Shown piece by piece: positions 1 through 6,314 of a DNA stretch of 13,173 nt. The translations under genes and the position numbers were made by a program. The DNA is taken from contig SLOW01000382.1 in the NCBI GenBank assembly GCA_007132315.1, positions 1 through 13,173 of the forward strand, given 5' to 3'. Within the stretch, counting starts at the first letter, position 1, and every line of letters starts with the position of its first letter. The stretch comes from Opitutales bacterium. GTDB taxonomy: Bacteria > Verrucomicrobiota > Verrucomicrobiia > Opitutales > T3Sed10-336. The notes below the pieces were generated by a model. The model saw only the letters and a list, made by a program, of their open reading frames with translations, had not been told where the DNA came from and did no database searches.

Positions 1-106
1 CCGCTCTGCCCAGTAGCGCGGACACAAACGAACGAGATTCGAGGGCAACGGAGCCTTCGTATGCGCTTGCATGAGTTCTTTCACCTCTTGTCCACTCTCT
101 TGTCAT
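1..106 (-). CDS. Possible start of an unrecognised gene, cut by the left edge
   Basis: An ATG on the minus strand at 106 opens a frame that stays open for 35 codons to the window edge, beginning M-T-R-E-W-T-R-G-E-R. A purine-rich stretch (AAGGGGG, 114-120) lies 7 bases before the ATG and is a plausible ribosome binding site. It would be transcribed away from the sugar transferase gene. The frame uses AGA for several arginines, unlike the GC-rich genes in the rest of the window, so it may be foreign or simply noncoding. I do not recognise the protein. A frame this short can be open by chance, so the call rests mainly on the ribosome site. Confidence 0.25.
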   Translation of the reverse strand, partial: MTREWTRGERTHASAYEGSVALESRSFVSALLGRA

Positions 107-123
107 GATATTTCCCCCTTTTC

Positions 124-169
124 AGCATTCTGTCGTACTTGGGCGGTAGCCCAAGTACGACAAAATGCT
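124..169. repeat. Near-perfect inverted repeat, 21-bp arms with a 4-base loop
   Basis: The arms 124-144 and 149-169 are reverse complements except for one C/A mismatch near the outer end. The loop is GGTA (145-148). The core GTCGTACTTGGGC / GCCCAAGTACGAC is perfect over 13 bp. There is no T-run after either arm, so it is not a standard intrinsic terminator. It sits between a possible leftward gene start and the rightward promoter. It could be a mobile palindromic element (REP or MITE type), the tip of an IS, or a large operator. No second copy is seen in this window. Confidence 0.85.
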
Positions 170-185
170 AATGGTTATCCGGGAT

Positions 186-227
186 TTTACCCTAAGCCCG
201 GTTAGTATTTACCCTGATGCCCCGGTT
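186..227 (+). promoter_or_regulatory. Imperfect direct repeat upstream of the promoter, possible activator site
   Basis: Two copies of a motif, TTTACCCTAAGCCCGGTT (186-203) and TTTACCCTGATGCCCCGGTT (208-227), start 22 bp apart, close to two helical turns. They end about 15 bp before the predicted -35 box. Against a start near 277 they cover roughly -91 to -50, where dimeric activators such as response regulators often bind. The repeat and its spacing are seen directly; the regulatory role is inference. Confidence 0.4.
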
Positions 228-241
228 CGTGAGTGACCCGA

Positions 242-270
242 TTGTCGGTGAACCCGCTCTATCCTATACT
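242..270 (+). promoter_or_regulatory. Predicted sigma70-type promoter of the sugar transferase gene
   Basis: A -35-like TTGTCG (242-247) and a -10-like TATACT (265-270) are separated by exactly 17 bp. This predicts a start near 277 and an untranslated leader of about 60 bases. The match is 4 of 6 for the -35 and 5 of 6 for the -10 against the E. coli consensus. It points into the gene starting at 336. Confidence 0.55.
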
Positions 271-335
271 GCGGGCAAGTTAATCGAAAAAACCGCTCAG
301 TCGGGCGCGTAAAAAAGATTTAAAAAAGGAACGCC

Positions 336-1736
336 ATGCTCAAGCATCGGAAAGAAGGACTCACCACACTGCACTCGATCTGGATGATCGTGCTGATTTC
401 CCTGTTGTATTTCGGGTTCATGGGCCTGCTCGACCGGACCGGACTGATCGTTCTGACCGAGGAAGCCAATCCCCTGCTCTACTACCTGGCCGTGGTCGGC
501 GGAATGATGATCGGCCTGCGCTTCTATCACGACTGGTCGCAGAATCTCGCCCGCCTCTCCTGGATCGAAACCTTCCACCTCACCAAGCAACAGGTTATTC
601 GCATCGCGCTGGTGGTTTTCCTGGTGGTTTTCGCCACCAAAGACGGAGCCATCAGCCGGCTTTTTCTCGGAAATTTTCTCCTGCTCGCGACCGTGGCCCT
701 GTTCGTGGGCAACCACTACCTGCCTCGCCTGATCTGCCGGTCGGTGTTCAAATCGGCCCACATGCCGACACTGGTGGTCGGCCACTCGTCCGCGCTGCAG
801 GGCCTGACCGACTGGTTGTCGCACAACACCTGCCTGGGAGTGGAAACCGTCGGCTTGCTGACCAAGGAAAATCCGAGGAAACTCAACACCTCCCTCGCCG
901 TGCTGGGCACGCCCGACCGACTCGACGAGGTGATCGAATCCCGTCACATCGCGCAGGTCATCATTCTGAAAGAAGGATTCACCGGCGAGGAAACCCGCAA
1001 GCTTCTCCAGATCGCCCAGCAGCATGGCTGCCGGGTTCGGATTTTCAACAACTACGAACGCGAGTTCAACCATCCGATTCTGGTGGACCAGGAAGGTCCG
1101 TTCACGTTCTTCACCCTGGACAACGAACCGCTGGAAAATCCGCTGAACCGCGCGGCCAAGAGATCCCTCGACGTCATGGTGGCCCTGCCGGTGGTGGCGT
1201 TCATCCTGCCCCCGCTCACGCTGCTGGTGTGGTTCTTCCAGCGCCGCGAGGCACCCGGTCCGGTCTTCTATCGCCAGCCGCGTTCCGGTCTTACACAGAA
1301 AAAGTTCCAGATTCTCAAGTACCGCACCATGTGGGTGGACAACGGCGACGTGACCCGTCAGGCGAGCCGCGAGGACGACCGCATTTTCTCCTTCGGCCGC
1401 TTCCTGAGGAAGACCAGTCTGGACGAGATGCCCCAGTTCATCAACGTGCTGCTGGGTGACATGAGCGTCGCCGGACCGCGCCCCCACCTGGTCGAGCACG
1501 ACGAGCTTTTCAGTCAGAATCTCAATTCCTATTACACCCGTCACTTTGTCAAACCGGGCATCACCGGGCTGGCGCAGTGCAACGGCTACCGCGGCGAGAT
1601 CGTCGATCCCGAACTGCTCCGCAAGCGAGTCAACTACGATATCCAGTATATCAACCGCTGGTCACTCATGCTCGACCTGCAAATCATCTTCATGACGTTC
1701 AAGCAGATCTTCCGTCCGCCCAATTCAGCTTACTGA
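336..1736 (+). CDS. Polyprenyl-phosphate sugar-1-phosphate transferase (WcaJ/WbaP-like)
   Basis: This enzyme moves a sugar phosphate from a nucleotide sugar onto undecaprenyl phosphate at the inner membrane, the first step of an exopolysaccharide or O-antigen repeat unit. The 466-residue protein has hydrophobic segments near 14-40, 47-61, 88-101 and 109-127, then a soluble nucleotide-binding-like region (145-260) as in the CoA-binding-like domain of this family. The C-terminal catalytic part begins at KRSLDV (275-280), with a membrane segment at about 279-301. It includes P-V-F-Y-R-Q (309-314), L-K-Y-R-T-M (327-332), the catalytic Asp-Glu pair D363-E364 in S-L-D-E-M-P-Q, G-P-R-P-H-L (380-385) and V-K-P-G-I-T-G-L-A-Q (405-414). 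The ATG has AAAAGGA (324-330) 5 bases upstream. The length is normal and the end intact. No glycosyltransferase or export gene follows within the window, so the sugar and polymer cannot be named. Confidence 0.93.
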   Translation: MLKHRKEGLTTLHSIWMIVLISLLYFGFMGLLDRTGLIVLTEEANPLLYYLAVVGGMMIGLRFYHDWSQNLARLSWIETFHLTKQQVIRIALVVFLVVFATKDGAISRLFLGNFLLLATVALFVGNHYLPRLICRSVFKSAHMPTLVVGHSSALQGLTDWLSHNTCLGVETVGLLTKENPRKLNTSLAVLGTPDRLDEVIESRHIAQVIILKEGFTGEETRKLLQIAQQHGCRVRIFNNYEREFNHPILVDQEGPFTFFTLDNEPLENPLNRAAKRSLDVMVALPVVAFILPPLTLLVWFFQRREAPGPVFYRQPRSGLTQKKFQILKYRTMWVDNGDVTRQASREDDRIFSFGRFLRKTSLDEMPQFINVLLGDMSVAGPRPHLVEHDELFSQNLNSYYTRHFVKPGITGLAQCNGYRGEIVDPELLRKRVNYDIQYINRWSLMLDLQIIFMTFKQIFRPPNSAY

Positions 1737-1781
1737 GATCCGGGGGCTCGCTGTTGGCGGTGGATTGCAGAGGCGCCGGCT

Positions 1782-1904
1782 AAACTGATTTTCAACCAGG
1801 CTGAGATCTTTGTAACGCTCCACCGTCTCGTGCGTCGAGAGACGATTCTTGGCCACGCCGGTACGCACGACGTAAATGCCGTCCAGAACGGCGTAGCGGC
1901 GGTT
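1782..1904 (-). pseudogene. Fragment of an IS1634-type (DDE) transposase
   Basis: Read leftward from 1904, the frame gives about 41 residues containing L-D-G-I-Y-V-V-R-T, then E-T-V-E-R-Y-K-D-L-S-L-V-E-N-Q-F. This matches my memory of the conserved C-terminal region of IS1634/IS4-like transposases (LDGIYVIRT... V..YK.L..VE.AF). An in-frame TAA (1905-1907) lies directly before it. After Val-Glu the resemblance ends, and the frame runs into the 3' end of the sugar transferase gene until a stop at 1725. Both ends of the transposase are missing, so this is a dead remnant. No terminal repeats or target duplication could be identified. The family call is from recognised motif wording, not a search. 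Confidence 0.65.
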
Positions 1905-2003
1905 TTAGTAAATGAAGATCAGGTTTAGACTGCTGCTCGGTTAAGCCCGTTCATCGTTTGATAAAACCCAATCGCAACCGGGATCGCGATTCTACTTCCT
2001 GGA

Positions 2004-2055
2004 GGAGCATGCTCCCGCATCTTGCGCGTAAAACTCACGCCACCAGCGTGAGCTT
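2004..2055. repeat. Dyad-rich noncoding segment
   Basis: A perfect 12-bp palindrome (2004-2015) is followed 15 bases later by a hairpin with arms 2031-2040 and 2046-2055 (core CTCACGC/GCGTGAG, loop CACCA). Closely spaced palindromes in a gap with transposon debris suggest a dispersed repeat element, but only one copy is visible here. Confidence 0.45.
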
Positions 2056-2144
2056 CCATTAACGCATCCAATTGAAAAACGTCACTCGTCCGCAACAACG
2101 TTTGTCGGTTTCGGGCATTCCAGTGCCCTGCCTTGACAACGCCG

Positions 2145-3101
2145 TCAATCGGATCCCGCGGGACACCGTTCGAGGAACGCCTGAATCCGGGGAATGATGT
2201 CCTCGTGAGCGTCTTCAAGGACGTAGTGGCCTGCTCCCGGAAAGGAATGGACTTCGGCGTGCGGAAAGCGCTCCCGCCACTCGGCCAGGAAATCGGTTGT
2301 AAAACAGAAATCACGTTCGCCCCAGCAGATCAGCATCGGGGTCTCCCGCAGCGCTTCCAATCCGCGTCCTATATTCTCCAGCACGGGATAACTGGGATGC
2401 CCCGGTCTCATGGGTATGTCCTGAACGAAACGCAAAATGGCGACGCGATTGCGCCAGTTGTTGTAGGGATAAAGATATCCACGCACGGTCGCCGGGGTCA
2501 TGCGTTCGTGGCGCGCCACCGCCATATGCAGCGCGGCCCGGGAGAACAAATTGAATCCGCGCAGGGCGATCGGACCCAAAACGGGCAGGCGGCAGACACT
2601 GATTCGCAGGGGAATCCGGTTCGATGGAAACGCAGCTGTATTCATTACAACGATACGACTGATCCGATCCCGCTGCCTCAAGGCCATCCCCATTCCGATC
2701 GCGCCCCCCCAGTCGTGACAGGCCAGGGTGATGTCGCGCAGGTCGCGATCAATCACCAACCGCTCCAGATTTTCGACATGTCGTTCCAGACAGTAGGGAT
2801 AGCCGGCCGGCTTGTCGGAGAGCCCGCAGCCCACATGATCCGGGGCGACACAGCGGTGCTTGCGCCGCAACGACGCGATGAGGCGCCGGTAATAGAAGGA
2901 CCAGGTTGGGTTCCCGTGGACCATGAGCACCGTTTTCCCGGCTCCCTCATCGACATAGTGCATGCGGACACCCCCGTCCAGACGCAGGTAGTGACTTTGA
3001 AAAGGATAGAGGGAACGCCAGGAGCTCCACGGAAACGGATCCACCCGATCGCCGGCTTTCTCCTCCGAAGGAGCTTTGATTGATTGTACGCGTTTAGTCA
3101 T
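2145..3101 (-). CDS. oleB: OleB, beta-lactone decarboxylase of olefin synthesis
   Basis: OleB is an alpha/beta hydrolase of the haloalkane-dehalogenase type that removes CO2 from a cis-beta-lactone to give a long-chain cis-olefin. The 318-residue protein shows the oxyanion-hole motif H-G-N-P-T-W (62-67), the nucleophile Asp130 in C-H-D-W-G-G, Asp264 in W-G-E-R-D-F-C-F, and His292 in G-A-G-H-Y-V-L-E-D. The ATG lies 7 bases after the oleA stop with GGAA just upstream, so the two are almost certainly co-transcribed. On sequence alone it would pass as a haloalkane dehalogenase; the adjacent OleA decides for OleB. The C-terminus looks complete. In other bacteria OleB works in an assembly with OleC and OleD, neither of which is encoded here. 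Confidence 0.85.
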   Translation of the reverse strand: MTKRVQSIKAPSEEKAGDRVDPFPWSSWRSLYPFQSHYLRLDGGVRMHYVDEGAGKTVLMVHGNPTWSFYYRRLIASLRRKHRCVAPDHVGCGLSDKPAGYPYCLERHVENLERLVIDRDLRDITLACHDWGGAIGMGMALRQRDRISRIVVMNTAAFPSNRIPLRISVCRLPVLGPIALRGFNLFSRAALHMAVARHERMTPATVRGYLYPYNNWRNRVAILRFVQDIPMRPGHPSYPVLENIGRGLEALRETPMLICWGERDFCFTTDFLAEWRERFPHAEVHSFPGAGHYVLEDAHEDIIPRIQAFLERCPAGSD

Positions 3102-3108
3102 CGTTCCG

Positions 3109-4167
3109 TTAAGAAACGTTCTGCGATCCGTTCCGCCACTCCAGAGCCAGCATCAGCGACGTAATACCGCTTCCGATACCGAGGAGAGCGACCCGATCGT
3201 TGTCGGCCACGGCGCCCTCCTCCACAGCCCGTGCCAGGGTAATCGGCAGCGAAACGGAGCCGATGTTCCCGAGGGTGGCGAAGGTGGAAAAGTCTTTCTC
3301 CAGTGCCAGCCCGAGCGTCTCGTAAAGCATTCTGCGGTGGGCCGAGCCCACCTGGTGGCAGACAATGCGGTCGGGCGTCGCTGCCGTCCAACCCGTTTCC
3401 GCCTTGAACGCGTCCCAGGTTCGCCGGGCCAATTCGACACCCGCCACTAGCAGCGCTTCGCTTTCGGTCCGCATGTCCAGACCGTCCCCTTCGCCCGTGC
3501 TGTCTCCCTCGCAGAGTTGGTTCTGGCCCGTATCGGTCGCTGCGGCGCCCGCGAGTAGCCGGGGACGGTTCGCGGCCAGGGACTCGTGGCAGACGACCGC
3601 CGCCACCGCGCCGCAGCCGATGGTCAGGTTGGCGAAGTACGGCTTCACCCCATTGCGGGTCAGACCGGGATCGAGCAGGCGTTGGATAGTGTTTTCCAGC
3701 AACGGCCGGCCGTTCTCTCCCGCCACGACCAACGCGCTGCGGATTTGTCCAGCATCGATCATCGCGGACGCCAGGCTCAGCGCGTTGAGAAACCCCAGGC
3801 AGGCATTGGAGACATCGAAGAACTGGGTTCGCGGCGCCAACTCCAATTCTCCGTGGACGTAAGCCGCGGTCGCCGGCTCCAGGCGGTCGCGGCAGACCGC
3901 CGCGTGGATCACCAGATCCAGCTCCTCCCGGGGCAGGCGCGATTTTGCCAGAACGTTGCGTCCCGCGCGCGCGCTCGCCTCCGATGCCGCCGTTCCCGGC
4001 TCCCATACCCGCCGCTCCCGGATTCCCGTCATCAGCTCCAACCGGCCGGCCGGTAAACGGAGCCGGTCGTAGGTCGGCCTGAGCCGCTCTTCAATCTCCT
4101 CCGACGTCCACCGCTCCTCCGGCAGGGCGTAATCCAGGCTTTCCAATACTGCGTGTTTAAATTTCAT
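3109..4167 (-). CDS. oleA: OleA, acyl-CoA head-to-head condensing enzyme
   Basis: OleA is a thiolase-fold enzyme that joins two fatty acyl-CoAs by non-decarboxylative Claisen condensation to a beta-keto acid. Starting at the ATG at 4167 gives 352 residues, the usual length. The frame is open further upstream to 4425, but that extension has no family resemblance. Key residues are present: Cys123 in S-N-A-C-L-G-F, His271 in C-H-Q-V-G-S-A-H and Asn301 in G-N-I-G-S-V-S. Glu97 in C-R-D-R-L-E-P lies 26 residues before the Cys, the same distance as Glu117 to Cys143 in Xanthomonas OleA. The His-Asn spacing of 30 also matches (285/315). These features separate it from FabH. It precedes oleB by 7 bases. 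No good Shine-Dalgarno is seen before the ATG. Confidence 0.9.
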   Translation of the reverse strand: MKFKHAVLESLDYALPEERWTSEEIEERLRPTYDRLRLPAGRLELMTGIRERRVWEPGTAASEASARAGRNVLAKSRLPREELDLVIHAAVCRDRLEPATAAYVHGELELAPRTQFFDVSNACLGFLNALSLASAMIDAGQIRSALVVAGENGRPLLENTIQRLLDPGLTRNGVKPYFANLTIGCGAVAAVVCHESLAANRPRLLAGAAATDTGQNQLCEGDSTGEGDGLDMRTESEALLVAGVELARRTWDAFKAETGWTAATPDRIVCHQVGSAHRRMLYETLGLALEKDFSTFATLGNIGSVSLPITLARAVEEGAVADNDRVALLGIGSGITSLMLALEWRNGSQNVS

Positions 4168-4501
4168 GGACGGTTTTCGTTCGGTCCCGGCCCAACCGGA
4201 ACCAAAACAGTCAACCCCCATTCCTAGTGTCTCGTACCCGCCGTGCGCAATCCCCGTGTTGAAAATGAAAGATCCGTTTGAAACAGATTGTCGGGCGGCT
4301 TCCTGATCAGGATGCCAAGTGGACCCTGATGTTGCAAAAATCGCAGAAGTTCGGCTGGCAAGGCGGACCCAAAACCGGCGCAGGGATAGTACTGGAGTAC
4401 GTGAGCGAGCCGGTTGCAGGGCCAACGCCGCGACGGCCCCCGATCCCCGAGGGCGGTGCTCGCGGGATGGGCTGCGCCGCGGCCGGACGTCGATTCAAAG
4501 A
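4168..4501 (-). promoter_or_regulatory. 334-base leader before oleA, with two dyads
   Basis: No convincing gene lies here. Two symmetric sites are visible: the perfect 12-bp palindrome TCCTGATCAGGA at 4301-4312, and an 8-bp inverted repeat with one mismatch (GGTCCCGG 4183-4190, CCGGAACC 4196-4203) flanked by GTTTT and AAAAC, just upstream of the oleA start. The length of the gap suggests that oleA has its own promoter rather than read-through from the dehydrogenase-like gene. I could not find a clear -35/-10 pair. Either dyad could be an operator or leader structure. Confidence 0.4.
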
Positions 4502-6148
4502 TCAATCCTGTTGAAACGCCTGCGTCGCCCGGATGCGGTAGAAGCGGCGGGGGGCTTCATCGATGGAGACCGTGTCGCGCACCCGCAGGCGTTCCGGCGA
4601 GTTTTCGAGGACTTCGACTTCGGCGACGTTCCAATTGCCGGCGTCTCCGGGAGCGTCGGATACTTCCACGACAAGTTCGACGTCGCCGGCCGCGGGGTCG
4701 CGTTCGACGGTGATGGTCATATAGTCGTGCTCTTCCTCTGTCTCCGGATCTTCCCGTGTCTCCAGATCGAGTTCGACGGGCAGCGCCCCGCGCGGGGCGT
4801 CCGGTGCGAGGCCTAGGGCGTGCTTGAGCAGATTGGGCAGGCCGTCGCCCCGGAAATCGGCTTCCGGGCCGCTGATCGCCGGATCCTCAATTTCCTCGTC
4901 GGAAAAATGCCGATTGCGCCACAGGTACCAGGGAGACTGCGTGATCTGGTAAACACTTCCGCCCAGGCTGACGATAAACAACTCGCCGTCGGCGGCCTCG
5001 CCGAACGATGCAGGATTGGGAATAAAGCCGAAGCTCGGCTCCCAATCCACCACGTCCTCGTCATCGACCATTCCGGATCCGTCGTAACGGAACGACCGGA
5101 CGAAATTGTCCATGAAATCCCCGAAGAAGTAGTGGTCGCGCAACTGAGGCATCGCCGACCCGCGGTACACGTAGCCGCCAATGATCGACTTGTCGCCGTC
5201 GGAAAAGTTGTAATCGTAGATCGGATCCACATTGTCCGGCGGCCGGGGCCCGCCCACGCCGCCGGTGGGCGTGGCGATCAGGCCCTCGCGCAAAGGCCAC
5301 CCGTAGTTTTCGCCGCCTCCGCTGTCGGCGGGCTGAAAATTGACCTCTTCGCGGTTGCTCTGGCCGACGTCGGCGATCCAGAAATCGCCGGTTTCGCGGT
5401 CAAAACTGTTGCGCCACGGATTGCGCAGACCGTAGGCCCAGATTTCGTCGCGCCCCTCCTCATCCACGAACGGATTGTCCTCCGGAACGGCGTAATTGCG
5501 CTCGGGATCGTCCGGGAAATCGTCGTTATCGACGTCGATGCGCAGCATGGCGCCGAGCAGGGTCTCCGTATTCTGACCGTGATTCCCCGGGTCGTTGCCC
5601 CCGCCGCCGTCCCCCAGGGCGATGTAGAGGTAACCGTCGTTCGGGCCGAACCCGATCCAGCCGCCGTTGTGATTCGCCTGGAGCTGTTCGATCGTGATCA
5701 GGTCGAGTTCGCTGCCGCTCTCGACCCGGTAAGGCGCTTCCGCGCTCTGCATCCGGTAGCGCCGGACCACGGTGTCGCCGTTGTCGTTGGTGAAGTTGAG
5801 AAAAAAGTAACGGTTCTCCTCGAACTTCGGATGAAACGCCATACCCAGCAAACCTTGTTCGCTCTGGGTGCTGATGGGCGAAACCGCCATAAAGGATTCC
5901 CGCCGCAACGATTCGTGCTGGCGATCGTAGATCCGGATCGCGCCTCCTTTCTGCAGGATAAACAGATGTCGGCTGTCGTGCGGAGGCGTAGTGGCGTAGA
6001 GCGGAGAATTGAGTCCCGATACGATTTCGCGGGCGATGACCGGACCGCGGGCTTCGTCCACCGACCGGAGGGACGGCGCGAAGGCGAGGATGGCGCCGCA
6101 AAGCAGGCCGGCCCCCCGGGGCAGCAGGGAAAACGTTTGGGAGTTCAT
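4502..6148 (-). CDS. Exported PQQ-type glucose/sorbosone dehydrogenase-like protein with C-terminal tail module
   Basis: This is a six-bladed propeller protein of the soluble glucose / L-sorbosone dehydrogenase family, expected to oxidise a sugar or aldose outside the cytoplasm with PQQ. The 548-residue product begins with a likely signal peptide (hydrophobic stretch about 12-27, cleavage near 28-33). Family motifs follow: E-Q-G-L-L-G-M-A-F-H-P (98-107), N-H-N-G-G (159-163, His160 matching the catalytic His144 of Acinetobacter sGDH), Y-L-Y-I-A-L-G-D-G-G (173-182), Y-G-L-R-N-P-W-R (239-246, Arg242-Asn243 matching 228-229) and I-A-D-V-G-Q (258-263). The propeller ends near residue 402. Residues 407-548 form an extra module of verrucomicrobial type with G-D-G-L-P-N-L-L and a terminal F-Y-R-I-R-A. 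AGGA about 10 bases before the ATG supports the start. The true substrate is unknown. Confidence 0.85.
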   Translation of the reverse strand: MNSQTFSLLPRGAGLLCGAILAFAPSLRSVDEARGPVIAREIVSGLNSPLYATTPPHDSRHLFILQKGGAIRIYDRQHESLRRESFMAVSPISTQSEQGLLGMAFHPKFEENRYFFLNFTNDNGDTVVRRYRMQSAEAPYRVESGSELDLITIEQLQANHNGGWIGFGPNDGYLYIALGDGGGGNDPGNHGQNTETLLGAMLRIDVDNDDFPDDPERNYAVPEDNPFVDEEGRDEIWAYGLRNPWRNSFDRETGDFWIADVGQSNREEVNFQPADSGGGENYGWPLREGLIATPTGGVGGPRPPDNVDPIYDYNFSDGDKSIIGGYVYRGSAMPQLRDHYFFGDFMDNFVRSFRYDGSGMVDDEDVVDWEPSFGFIPNPASFGEAADGELFIVSLGGSVYQITQSPWYLWRNRHFSDEEIEDPAISGPEADFRGDGLPNLLKHALGLAPDAPRGALPVELDLETREDPETEEEHDYMTITVERDPAAGDVELVVEVSDAPGDAGNWNVAEVEVLENSPERLRVRDTVSIDEAPRRFYRIRATQAFQQD

Positions 6149-6230
6149 GGTGCATTCCTACTCGCCGAGGCCCTCCTTCGCAAGCGCGTTCGGGTGTTCT
6201 CGGGCGCCGGTGTCCGCGCCGGATTAAGGT

Positions 6231-6259
6231 TTGCGTCCCTCCAAAGCGCACCCGAGAAT
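6231..6259 (+). promoter_or_regulatory. Weak candidate promoter for rnr in the divergent gap
   Basis: TTGCGT (6231-6236) and GAGAAT (6254-6259) are 17 bp apart in the 166-base gap between the divergent dehydrogenase-like gene and rnr. The matches to consensus are only 3 and 4 of 6. The gap must hold promoters in both directions; I see no better candidate for rnr and none for the leftward gene. Confidence 0.25.
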
Positions 6260-6314
6260 ACGCCCTTGCAAAAACGCGCGGGTCCTTCGCGCACACCGAA
6301 CGCCTCAGCCATCC

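Larger units (their letters stand above)
1737..2144. other. 408-base gene-free scar between convergent genes
   Basis: This gap separates the ends of the sugar transferase gene and oleB. It contains the IS1634-type transposase fragment at 1782-1904 and two compact dyads. One is the perfect 12-bp palindrome GGAGCATGCTCC at 2004-2015. The other is a 10-bp-arm hairpin with one mismatch at 2031-2040/2046-2055. A minus-strand frame ending at 1925 is open across 1925-2144, but its first part is only the shadow of the end of oleB. Its last part (about 65 residues, including F-Y-Q-T-M-N-G-L-N-R) resembles no family I can name with confidence. I see no intact gene here. Confidence 0.7.

Noticed and set aside
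297..1544. 415-codon minus-strand open frame opposite the sugar transferase
   Set aside because: The sugar transferase has a promoter, ribosome site and full family motifs; the antisense product resembles nothing.
2133..3083. 316-codon plus-strand open frame opposite oleB
   Set aside because: The minus-strand product has the complete hydrolase triad; this frame is its antisense shadow.
2145..3101. Haloalkane dehalogenase as the function
   Set aside because: The fold and triad agree, but the gene sits 7 bases after an OleA with the OleA-specific glutamate, which favours OleB.
4168..4425. Longer N-terminus for OleA
   Set aside because: The extra 86 residues have no resemblance to thiolase-fold enzymes, and the ATG at 4167 gives the normal family start and length.
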